The translations under genes and the position numbers were made by a program. From contig DDPV01000045.1 in the NCBI GenBank assembly GCA_002342365.1, forward strand, positions 114,626 through 122,338: a DNA stretch of 7,713 nt. Reading direction: 5' to 3'. Below, piece by piece: positions 1-6,038 of the stretch. The DNA comes from Burkholderiales bacterium UBA2459. GTDB taxonomy: Bacteria; Pseudomonadota; Gammaproteobacteria; Burkholderiales; Burkholderiaceae_E. The notes below the pieces were generated by a model. That model worked only from the letters and a program-made list of their open reading frames with translations. It had not been told where the DNA came from and did not search any database. How positions within the stretch are numbered: position 1 is the stretch's first letter; every line of letters starts with the position of its first letter.

Positions 1-569
1 CGTGATACGCCGACCAGAATCACATCGGCGTCTTTCAAATTGGCAGCTGACTGGCCATCGTCGTGGGCTAGCGAAAAGTTGATCGCTTCGATGCGATTTT
101 TGTAGCGCTGGCTATCTGCAACGTTATGAAGTCTGCCGATGGTATGCGTAGACTTCATGCCGAGTTCTTGCTCAAGCGGTTCCACAAAACTTGCAAAAAG
201 ATTGATGACGAATGCATTGGCCTGGCGTAAAACCGCAGCGATTTCAGGATTCACAAGCGTTGAAAACACCAATGGACGGGCCGCTTCAGCAGCGCTGCTG
301 CGATTGATCTTCTCAAGCGCCTCGCGAGCTTTGGGTAGGCTGTCGATGAAAGGCAGTCGAATCTCCCGGATGGCGAGCTTTTCAAACTGCGCAAGCAGCG
401 AATGACCGAAGCCCTCGGCAGTGATGCCGGTTCCGTCTGACACATAAAAAACCGTGCGTGGCTTATCGGACTGCGACTGCGACTGCGAGCCAGCGGGCAG
501 CAGGCTCCGAGGGTTTGAGTCGGGTTGCAACGCAATTCCGGTTCCGATGGCGTCTACGGACTGATTCAT
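1..569 (-). CDS. ppsR: PEP synthase regulatory protein PpsR (DUF299), 3' part outside window
   Basis: Partial: 189 complete codons are visible from the ATG at 569-567, and the frame is still open at the left edge, so about the last third is missing. The family is a cytoplasmic bifunctional enzyme that switches PEP synthase off by ADP-dependent phosphorylation of a threonine and back on by phosphate-dependent dephosphorylation. Family hallmarks are visible: a first strand with VFYVSDGTGITAE (about residues 40-52), LVFSTLVNPEI (about 100-110), INFSLAHDDG (about 165-174) and DADVILVGVSR at the edge. The last leads into the nucleotide-binding loop (GKTPTS in relatives), which lies outside the window. 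About 37 residues precede the conserved core, several times longer than in E. coli, and include a Ser-Gln repeat. This ATG is the only one in the N-terminal region, although no clear ribosome binding site precedes it. The gene is divergent from its target ppsA, which strongly supports the call. Confidence 0.95.
   Translation of the reverse strand, partial: MNQSVDAIGTGIALQPDSNPRSLLPAGSQSQSQSDKPRTVFYVSDGTGITAEGFGHSLLAQFEKLAIREIRLPFIDSLPKAREALEKINRSSAAEAARPLVFSTLVNPEIAAVLRQANAFVINLFASFVEPLEQELGMKSTHTIGRLHNVADSQRYKNRIEAINFSLAHDDGQSAANLKDADVILVGVS
471..488. repeat. Hexanucleotide tandem repeat (CTGCGA)x3 in ppsR
   Basis: Three perfect copies of CTGCGA lie on the plus strand; read on the minus strand they encode alternating Ser-Gln in the N-terminal extension of PpsR (SQSQSQS, residues about 28-34). 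The unit is two codons long, so gain or loss of a copy would keep the frame and only change linker length. It sits outside the conserved DUF299 core. Confidence 0.8.
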
Positions 570-682
570 GGTGAGGGCTGTTCCATGGGGGCTAGGGAGT
601 AGAATTTAACCCATTGGATCAACCCACATATCCCTCAGAGCGATTGGCTCTCAAGCATTTCAAACTGTTCTTAGGAAAATTG
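570..682. promoter_or_regulatory. Divergent ppsR/ppsA intergenic region
   Basis: These 113 bp must hold the start signals for both divergent genes unless transcription starts inside one of them. No convincing -35/-10 pair is visible for either direction. The best isolated -10-like hexamer on the plus strand is TAGAAT at 600-605, without a matching -35 at normal spacing. A 5-bp perfect inverted repeat AGAGC-N5-GCTCT occupies 637-651, between that hexamer and the ppsA start, and could be an operator half-site pair or a short leader hairpin. Regulatory function is inferred from position only. Confidence 0.4.
673..676 (+). promoter_or_regulatory. Ribosome binding site of ppsA
   Basis: AGGA lies six bases before the ATG at 683. 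It decides the start: the reading frame is open further upstream to a TTG at 614 (23 extra residues), but that codon has no Shine-Dalgarno sequence, and the family has little sequence before the conserved GGKNASLGEM motif. Confidence 0.7.
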
Positions 683-3109
683 ATGAAACAGCACCTCAGC
701 GAACGCCTGGTCGTTTCCCTTGAGGCATTACGTTTGACCGATGTTGATGCGGTCGGTGGAAAAAATGCCTCTCTGGGTGAAATGATCAGTCAACTTGCTC
801 ATGCCGGCGTGCGTGTTCCAGGCGGTTTTGCCACAACCGCTGCTGCCTTTCGCGACTTTTTAGCCTTCAATCAGCTCAGCGACCGTATCGCGCAGGCGCT
901 GAGCACGCTCAATGTGGAGGACGTGAAGGCGCTTGCACAGTGTGGCGATACGATCCGTCGCTGGATTGTTGATGCAAGGCTTCAACCCGCGCTCGAAGTG
1001 GCTATTCGAGAGGCTTTTGCGGCGCTTCAGGCGGACGAGCCTGAGCCGATTTCGGTGGCAGTTCGATCCTCGGCAACCGCAGAAGACCTTCCGGATGCGT
1101 CATTTGCTGGACAGCAAGAAAGCTTTTTAAACGTTGTTGGTATTGATCTGGTTTTGCTGCGCGTTCGGCAGGTTTATGCATCGCTTTATAACGATCGGGC
1201 GATTGCTTACCGCGTGCATCAGGGCTTTGCGCAAGGCGATGTCGCTTTGTCTGTAGGCATACAGCGTATGGTACGAAGCGATGCGGGTGCCGCTGGGGTC
1301 ATGTTCACCATGGATACCGAATCGGGCTTTGATCAGGTGGTGTTCATCACCAGCGCATACGGACTTGGTGAGACGGTGGTGCAAGGTGCGGTCAACCCCG
1401 ATGAGTTTTATGTACACAAACCGATGCTGCGCCAGGGCAAGCAAGCGATCGTGCGGCGACAACTCGGCTCCAAGCTCATTCGCATGCAATTTGCGACCGA
1501 AGCTCGTGCCGCTGAGTCGGCGGTCGAAACGATTGAAACCGAAGCAGAAAAACGTCACCGGTTTTCGCTGCGGGACGATCAGGTGATCGAACTGGCAGGC
1601 TACGCGCTCACGATCGAAGACCATTACCAACGGTTCATGGATATTGAATGGGGTCTCGACGGAATCGACGGAAAGCTTTACATCCTGCAAGCGCGCCCTG
1701 AGACGGTCAAGTCCAGACAACAGGGCAAGCAAACACGCTATGCGCTGAAGTCAACGTCGGAGGTGCTTGTCAGCGGACGAGCGATCGGACAGAAAGTGGG
1801 TGCTGGCATGGTCCGAGTGGTGCGCGATCCAAGCGAAATGGATCGCATCGGTGCAGGCGATGTACTGGTAACCGATATGACCGATCCGAACTGGGAGCCG
1901 ATCATGAAGCGGGCGGCTGCAATTGTGACCAATCGAGGCGGTCGCACCTGTCACGCAGCCATTATTGCAAGAGAGCTTGGTATTCCGGCTGTTGTTGGCT
2001 GCGGCGATGCCACAGAGCGCTTGGGCGATGGCGCACTGGTCACGGTGTCCTGCGCCCAGGGTGATACCGGCTATGTGTATGAAGGTTTGCTCGAAACTGC
2101 GATCACCGAGATGGACTCCGGTGTGCTGCCAGCGATATCGACCAAGCTCATGATGAATGTGGGCAACCCTCAGCTTGCTTTTGATTTCGCTCAACTTCCC
2201 AACGAAGGTGTTGGCCTTGCCCGCCTTGAGTTCATCATCAATAACGATATAGGAATTCATCCTAAGGCAATCCTTGACTACCCGCATGTTGACGCGGCGC
2301 TCAAATCGGCTGTGGAAAGCGTTGCCCGCGGTTACGCCTCACCGCGCGATTTTTATGTTGCAAGGCTTGCCGAAGGCGTAGCCACGATTGCGGCAGCCTT
2401 TTGGCCCAAAACCGTGATCGTTCGTCTTTCTGATTTCAAGAGCAATGAATACCGCAAGCTGATTGGCGGGTCGCGTTATGAGCCCGAAGAGGAAAATCCG
2501 ATGCTCGGTTTTCGTGGTGCGAGCCGTTATCTTTCGGCTGACTTCAGCGAACCCTTTGCGCTTGAATGCGAGGCACTGCGCGTGGTGCGTGACACGATGG
2601 GTCTCAAGAATGTTGAGCTTATGGTTCCTTTTGTCAGAACGGTAGATGAAGCCAGGCTTGTGGTTGCCCTGCTTGCCCAACATGGCCTTGCGCGCGGAAG
2701 TGGGGCGGCAGCTGATGGCAGCGGCGCATTGAAGCTGATGATGATGTGTGAGCTTCCTTCCAATGCGCTTTTGGCTGATCAATTTCTGGAGCATTTTGAC
2801 GGTTTTTCCATCGGGTCCAACGATTTGACCCAGCTCACGCTGGGTCTTGATCGCGACTCCGGACTGATTGCAGGCGCTTTTGACGAACGTGACCCTGCCG
2901 TACGAATCTTGTTGTCAAAAGCCATTCAGGCTTGCCGAAAGCAAGGCAAGTACGTTGGCATTTGCGGGCAGGGTCCCTCAGATCACCCCGATCTCGCTTT
3001 ATGGTTGGTTCGCGAGGGCATACAGTCGATCTCTTTGAATCCTGACACGGTGATCGACACCTGGCACTTTCTGGCCGGACATGAGAGCCATGAATCACTG
3101 CCTGACTGA
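683..3109 (+). CDS. ppsA: Phosphoenolpyruvate synthase (pyruvate, water dikinase)
   Basis: Converts pyruvate, ATP and water to PEP, AMP and phosphate, the entry step of gluconeogenesis from three-carbon compounds. It has 808 residues, against 792 in E. coli, to which it aligns along its whole length. Domain order is complete: an N-terminal ATP-binding domain with GGKNASLGEM (25-34) and AVRSSATAED (126-135); a swivelling phosphohistidine domain with TNRGGRTCHAAI, where His424 is the phospho-carrier; and a C-terminal PEP/pyruvate barrel with Glu690, GSNDLTQ (711-717) and the catalytic Cys761 in GICGQGPSD. Thr422, two residues before the histidine, matches the threonine that PpsR phosphorylates in E. 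coli, so regulation by the divergent ppsR product is expected. The ATG at 683 was preferred over a TTG at 614 because of the AGGA ribosome binding site and family length. It is convergent with smpB, 34 bp away; no terminator hairpin is visible between them. Confidence 0.98.
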   Translation: MKQHLSERLVVSLEALRLTDVDAVGGKNASLGEMISQLAHAGVRVPGGFATTAAAFRDFLAFNQLSDRIAQALSTLNVEDVKALAQCGDTIRRWIVDARLQPALEVAIREAFAALQADEPEPISVAVRSSATAEDLPDASFAGQQESFLNVVGIDLVLLRVRQVYASLYNDRAIAYRVHQGFAQGDVALSVGIQRMVRSDAGAAGVMFTMDTESGFDQVVFITSAYGLGETVVQGAVNPDEFYVHKPMLRQGKQAIVRRQLGSKLIRMQFATEARAAESAVETIETEAEKRHRFSLRDDQVIELAGYALTIEDHYQRFMDIEWGLDGIDGKLYILQARPETVKSRQQGKQTRYALKSTSEVLVSGRAIGQKVGAGMVRVVRDPSEMDRIGAGDVLVTDMTDPNWEPIMKRAAAIVTNRGGRTCHAAIIARELGIPAVVGCGDATERLGDGALVTVSCAQGDTGYVYEGLLETAITEMDSGVLPAISTKLMMNVGNPQLAFDFAQLPNEGVGLARLEFIINNDIGIHPKAILDYPHVDAALKSAVESVARGYASPRDFYVARLAEGVATIAAAFWPKTVIVRLSDFKSNEYRKLIGGSRYEPEEENPMLGFRGASRYLSADFSEPFALECEALRVVRDTMGLKNVELMVPFVRTVDEARLVVALLAQHGLARGSGAAADGSGALKLMMMCELPSNALLADQFLEHFDGFSIGSNDLTQLTLGLDRDSGLIAGAFDERDPAVRILLSKAIQACRKQGKYVGICGQGPSDHPDLALWLVREGIQSISLNPDTVIDTWHFLAGHESHESLPD

Positions 3110-3143
3110 CGCATGTCCGCTGGTTTTTGCAGGGGCAGAACGA

Positions 3144-3599
3144 TCAGCGCGCTCGGGTGTCGGTTTTTAAAAGGCGCTGACGCTCGCGTTGCCAGTCGCG
3201 TTCTTTGGAGGCCTCACGCTTATCGTGCTGTTTTTTGCCTTTGGCTAGACCGATTTCAATTTTGATACGGTGTTTATTGTAATGAAAATTAAGTGGAATA
3301 AGGGTGTAGCCAGCACGCTCAACCTTGCCAATCAGTTTGCGGATTTCCGCTGCGTGGAGCAAAAGCTTTCGGGTACGCACCGGATCGGGCTGTACATGGG
3401 TTGAGGCCTGGGGAAGGGCGGTGATATGTGCACCGATCAAATAGAGCTCGGCAGCGCGGATCAGAACATAGGCCTCTTTAATTTGCGCGCGGCCTGCTCG
3501 GATTGCTTTAACCTCCCAGCCTTCAAGCACAATGCCTGATTCGTATCGCTCTTCAATGAGGTAGTCGTGGAATGCTTTTTTGTTCTGGACGATCGTCAT
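3144..3599 (-). CDS. smpB: SsrA (tmRNA)-binding protein SmpB
   Basis: Binds tmRNA and delivers it to stalled ribosomes, so that the nascent peptide is tagged for degradation and the ribosome is freed. The 151 residues match the family length. Visible hallmarks are the N-terminal KKAFHDYLIEERYESG, GWEVKAIRAG (27-36), STHV (66-69), RTRKLLL (75-81), the OB-fold strand region, and the basic C-terminal tail beginning GKKQHDKR (121-128). That tail normally folds into a helix in the mRNA channel of the ribosome. The frame also allows a GTG two codons upstream (3605), but the ATG at 3599 has a GAAG at suitable distance, whereas the GTG does not. The tmRNA gene (ssrA) is not in this window. The gene converges on ppsA and diverges from ratA across a 39-bp spacer. 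Confidence 0.97.
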   Translation of the reverse strand: MTIVQNKKAFHDYLIEERYESGIVLEGWEVKAIRAGRAQIKEAYVLIRAAELYLIGAHITALPQASTHVQPDPVRTRKLLLHAAEIRKLIGKVERAGYTLIPLNFHYNKHRIKIEIGLAKGKKQHDKREASKERDWQRERQRLLKTDTRAR

Positions 3600-3638
3600 G
3601 GTCACTTCGTAGAATCGCGCATCTTAAGCTAAGACCTC
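3600..3638. promoter_or_regulatory. Short divergent spacer between smpB and ratA
   Basis: Only 39 bp separate the two divergent start codons, so any promoters must overlap each other or reach into the coding regions. A perfect inverted repeat TCTTA-AGC-TAAGA lies at 3622-3634. On the minus strand it contains TAAGAT (3621-3626), a fair -10-like hexamer for smpB. On the plus strand TAGAAT at 3610-3615 resembles a -10 for ratA. Neither has a good -35 at normal spacing, so promoter assignment is tentative. Confidence 0.3.
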
Positions 3639-4112
3639 ATGCCCTGCATTGAACGCCAGGCCCTGGTGCCCTATTCGCCGCAGTCGATGTTTGATCTGGT
3701 GGCTTCGGTCGAGCGCTACCCGCAGTTTCTTCCCTGGTGCGCTGCAACACATATCATCGCGCGCCGGGACGATGGCTTGGACGCAAGCCTTCAGGTGCGA
3801 TTCAAAGGTATTCAGCAAAGCTTTTCAACGCGCAACCACCATGATGCGCCGCGGCTGATCCGGATGCAATTGCTCGATGGGCCTTTTGAGCGACTCGAAG
3901 GTGCTTGGCATTTTGATGCCCTGCAGTCTGGAGCAGGTTCGGGCGAAAACGCTTCCGACTTGCAAATTCAGGGTACCAAAGTGAGCTTGCGGCTCGCTTA
4001 TCAAATGAAGTCAGGTTTGCTCGCGAGCTTGTTTTCACCCGCGTTTGACATGATCGCAGCGCAAATGATGGATGCTTTTCTTGCACGAGCCGAGCAATCA
4101 CTTGAGCGATAG
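3639..4112 (+). CDS. ratA: RatA / Coq10-type START-domain protein
   Basis: This 157-residue protein belongs to the small START/SRPBCC family that includes bacterial RatA (YfjG) and mitochondrial Coq10. E. coli RatA was described as a toxin that blocks 70S ribosome assembly, while Coq10 relatives bind ubiquinone and support respiration, so the physiological role is debated. The sequence shows the family pattern: the N-terminal IERQALVPYSPQSMFDLV, YPQFLPWC (27-34), FSTRN (62-66), LLDGPFERLEGAW (78-90) and a long amphipathic C-terminal helix (about 128-156) that closes the hydrophobic pocket. The ATG start matches the E. coli protein start almost residue for residue (MPxIxRxALVPYS). An extra Gly/Ser-rich stretch at about 97-106 lengthens one loop. 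Its stop lies inside the next gene, rnfH, the usual partner. There is no sign of a classical antitoxin. Confidence 0.93.
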   Translation: MPCIERQALVPYSPQSMFDLVASVERYPQFLPWCAATHIIARRDDGLDASLQVRFKGIQQSFSTRNHHDAPRLIRMQLLDGPFERLEGAWHFDALQSGAGSGENASDLQIQGTKVSLRLAYQMKSGLLASLFSPAFDMIAAQMMDAFLARAEQSLER

Positions 4113-4464
4113 CCCGCAGGGTCTTGATGCTTGTCGCTTTCCGGAATGCCCGGCGTTCGTCTTGCGCGTGATCTGGCTTGCACCGCAAAAGGCCCATGGC
4201 TATAGCTGGATCGATGTACCCTGGCCGCATGAGGCAAGCCTTTCGGCTTTGCAGCATGCCTTGCTGCGCTTGACACCAGAGCCGGAGTTCCCCAGCCATT
4301 TGTTGCATGACGAAGCAGCGTTTTGTCGCTTGGGGCAGGCGCTCAGCTGGTCAACGCGCTTGCGTGGTGGTGATGAAATTGCGCTGCTTGAGCGGATTAC
4401 GGCCGATGCCAAGGCGCGGCGTCACGAGAAGGTAAGGCGCCAACGGATCACGTCGGGACGCTAG
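4102..4464 (+). CDS. rnfH: RnfH family ubiquitin-like protein (UPF0125)
   Basis: A small beta-grasp (ubiquitin-like) protein that regularly follows ratA in proteobacteria; its molecular function is not settled, and the name comes from association with rnf operons in some species. Recognition rests on position after ratA, a first strand FVLRVIWLAPQKAHGYSWIDV that aligns with the E. coli strand-turn-strand, and the C-terminal LRGGDEIALLERITADAKARR that matches GDRVEIYRPLIADPKELRR. The C-terminus is strongly basic. The start is uncertain. TTG at 4102 (120 residues, 11-bp overlap with ratA, weak GAG seven bases upstream) is chosen here; ATG at 4072 (130 residues, 41-bp overlap, no ribosome binding site) is the only in-frame ATG. 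Either way the protein is longer than the 96-residue E. coli homologue and has an extra N-terminal segment with two cysteines (CRFPEC) before the fold. Confidence 0.82.
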   Translation: MSDSPQGLDACRFPECPAFVLRVIWLAPQKAHGYSWIDVPWPHEASLSALQHALLRLTPEPEFPSHLLHDEAAFCRLGQALSWSTRLRGGDEIALLERITADAKARRHEKVRRQRITSGR

Positions 4465-4478
4465 CGTCGGGTTGACCC
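4457..4478. repeat. Two adjacent short inverted repeats at the end of rnfH
   Basis: A perfect 12-base palindrome GACGCTAGCGTC (4457-4468) contains the rnfH stop codon TAG at its centre. It is followed at once by GGGT-TG-ACCC (4469-4478). A direct repeat CGTCGGG (4451-4457 and 4465-4471) overlaps them. No T-run follows, so a standard intrinsic terminator is not supported. Confidence 0.5.
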
Positions 4479-4548
4479 ATTGCTTAAAGCCAGCGATGGA
4501 CTTGATCCCAGGATTGAGGCAGAGCAGGGGCCTGGAATCGGGCTCCCT

Positions 4549-4554
4549 TATAAT
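4549..4554 (+). promoter_or_regulatory. -10 element of the putative guaB promoter
   Basis: A perfect TATAAT lies 23 bases before the guaB ATG, in the 113-bp gap after rnfH. It is followed by a GC-rich discriminator (GCCGC, 4555-4559). No -35-like hexamer is found at 16-18 bp spacing (the sequence there is AGGGGC or similar) and no TG extension precedes it. The nearest TTGAGG (4514-4519) is 29 bp away. A start of transcription near 4560-4563 would give a leader of roughly 15-18 bases. Confidence 0.6.
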
Positions 4555-4567
4555 GCCGCTTTGTGCC

Positions 4568-4571
4568 GAGG
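4568..4571 (+). promoter_or_regulatory. Ribosome binding site of guaB
   Basis: GAGG lies six bases before the ATG at 4578. It favours this start over an in-frame GTG at 4563, which would add five residues absent from relatives and would include the Shine-Dalgarno sequence itself in the coding region. Confidence 0.7.
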
Positions 4572-4577
4572 CATGCC

Positions 4578-6038
4578 ATGAGACTGATTAAACGGGCGCT
4601 GACCTTTGATGATGTCTTGCTCGTTCCCGCGTATTCCAATGTCTTGCCGCGGGAAACCGAACTCAAAACAGCGCTCTCGCGGCGCATCGCCTTGCAAATT
4701 CCGCTCATCTCAGCGGCGATGGACACGGTGACTGAGGCGCGATTGGCCATCGCGATGGCCCAAGAAGGCGGCATCGGCATCATCCACAAAAATCTCGCAC
4801 CGAACATACAGGCCGAGCACGTCCGCCGCGTGAAACGTTACGAGTCCGGTATCGTCTCTGACCCGATCACCGTGGGACCCGATATGCCGATTCACGCGGT
4901 GCTCGAGATCAGCAAGCAGCATCGCATTTCAGGGCTGCCTGTGGTGCAAGGGAAAACCGTGATCGGAATCGTGACGAACCGTGATCTGCGCTTTGAGACC
5001 CGGCTTGACGATCCGGTAAGCAGCATCATGACGCCTTCGGAGCGGCTGGTGACGGTGAGCGAGGGTGCAAGTCTCGAGGAAGCAAAAAGCCTTATGCACC
5101 GGCACCGCATCGAGCGGGTTCTTGTTGTGAATGGAAACCGGGAATTGCGCGGATTGATTACGGTGAAGGACATGTTGAAAGCCACCGAGCATCCCTTGGC
5201 TGCCAAAGACCGACAGGGTAAATTGCGCGTCGGTGCGGCGCTTGGTACCGGCCCCGATAGCGACGAACGTGCTGAGCGTCTCGTTGCAGCAGGCGTGGAT
5301 TTGATCGTGGTTGACACAGCCCACGGACACTCGCAGGGCGTGATCGATCAAGTCCGTCGTGTCAAGACCGCTTATCCAGATGTGGATGTGGTCGGAGGCA
5401 ATATAGCCACCGGAGAAGCGGCCCGGGCCTTGCTTCATGCCGGCGCTGACGCGGTCAAGGTCGGTATAGGACCTGGATCAATTTGTACCACCCGAATTGT
5501 GGCAGGTGTGGGCGTGCCGCAAATCTCCGCAATAGCCGATGTTGCTGAAGCGCTTGAAGGCAGTGGTGTGCCCCTGATTGCCGACGGTGGAGTACGGTAT
5601 TCCGGCGATATTGCCAAAGCGATAGCGGCTGGCGCAGCCTCGGTCATGATGGGTTCAATGTTTGCAGGCACCGAGGAGGCGCCCGGCGAAGTCATTTTGT
5701 ATCAGGGTCGATCTTATAAAAGCTATCGCGGTATGGGGTCGCTTGGCGCGATGCAAGAAGGCGCTGCGGATCGCTATTTTCAGGATGCTTCGGCCAATGT
5801 TGAAAAGCTGGTACCCGAAGGAATCGAGGCGCGGGTGCCCTACAAAGGGTCGATCCTCTCGATTCTTCATCAGCTATGCGGCGGATTGCGGGCAAGTATG
5901 GGCTATTGCGGTTGTCGTGATTTGAGCGAGATGCGCAGCAAGGCGCAGTTCGTTGAGATCACTTCTTCCGGCATGCGTGAATCGCATGTTCACGATGTGC
6001 AGATCACCAAAGAGGCGCCCAATTATCATCATGAGTGA
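4578..6038 (+). CDS. guaB: Inosine-5'-monophosphate dehydrogenase
   Basis: Oxidises IMP to XMP with NAD+, the committed step of guanine nucleotide synthesis, as a cytoplasmic tetramer. It has 486 residues against 488 in E. coli, with full-length similarity. The catalytic barrel is split by two CBS domains at about residues 92-149 and 150-206; these bind purine nucleotides and tune activity. Active-site features are all present: LTFDDVLLVPA near the N-terminus, SAAMDTVTE, Asp246 in DTAHGHS, the catalytic Cys303 in GIGPGSICTTR, the phosphate-site IADGGVRYSGD, the mobile-flap Arg399-Tyr400 pair (DRYFQ) and YRGMGSLGAM. The C-terminus ends in SHVHDVQITKEAPNY, as in relatives. It has its own probable promoter and ribosome binding site and overlaps guaA by 8 bp, forming a two-gene purine operon. 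Confidence 0.98.
   Translation: MRLIKRALTFDDVLLVPAYSNVLPRETELKTALSRRIALQIPLISAAMDTVTEARLAIAMAQEGGIGIIHKNLAPNIQAEHVRRVKRYESGIVSDPITVGPDMPIHAVLEISKQHRISGLPVVQGKTVIGIVTNRDLRFETRLDDPVSSIMTPSERLVTVSEGASLEEAKSLMHRHRIERVLVVNGNRELRGLITVKDMLKATEHPLAAKDRQGKLRVGAALGTGPDSDERAERLVAAGVDLIVVDTAHGHSQGVIDQVRRVKTAYPDVDVVGGNIATGEAARALLHAGADAVKVGIGPGSICTTRIVAGVGVPQISAIADVAEALEGSGVPLIADGGVRYSGDIAKAIAAGAASVMMGSMFAGTEEAPGEVILYQGRSYKSYRGMGSLGAMQEGAADRYFQDASANVEKLVPEGIEARVPYKGSILSILHQLCGGLRASMGYCGCRDLSEMRSKAQFVEITSSGMRESHVHDVQITKEAPNYHHE

Noticed and set aside
139..535. Open frames on both strands at 139-405 (+) and 251-535 (-)
   Set aside because: The true frame is ppsR on the minus strand in a different register, running off the window edge; these are shadows of it.
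566..586. Six-codon upstream frame (MEQPSP) overlapping the ppsR start by ATGA
   Set aside because: No ribosome binding site and too short to distinguish from chance, although the 4-base overlap is the arrangement of a coupled leader.
614..682. TTG start at 614 for ppsA
   Set aside because: Adds 23 residues not expected in the family, has no Shine-Dalgarno sequence, and a good site precedes the ATG at 683.
1127..2287. Long open frames on the minus strand inside ppsA (about 200 and 180 codons at 1127-1732 and 1751-2287)
   Set aside because: They lie antisense to a full-length, highly conserved enzyme and show no recognisable domain; such frames are common opposite GC-rich coding sequence.
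3802..4308. 168-codon minus-strand frame spanning ratA and rnfH
   Set aside because: Both plus-strand genes are recognisable by family and explain the region; the antisense product looks like random translation.
3639..4464. ratA-rnfH as a toxin-antitoxin module
   Set aside because: The pair is conserved widely as a housekeeping arrangement, RatA resembles Coq10, and nothing in the sequence shows an antitoxin; calling it a defence or addiction system would be unsupported.
4929..5438. 169-codon minus-strand frame inside guaB
   Set aside because: Antisense to the conserved CBS and barrel regions of GuaB, with no family resemblance.
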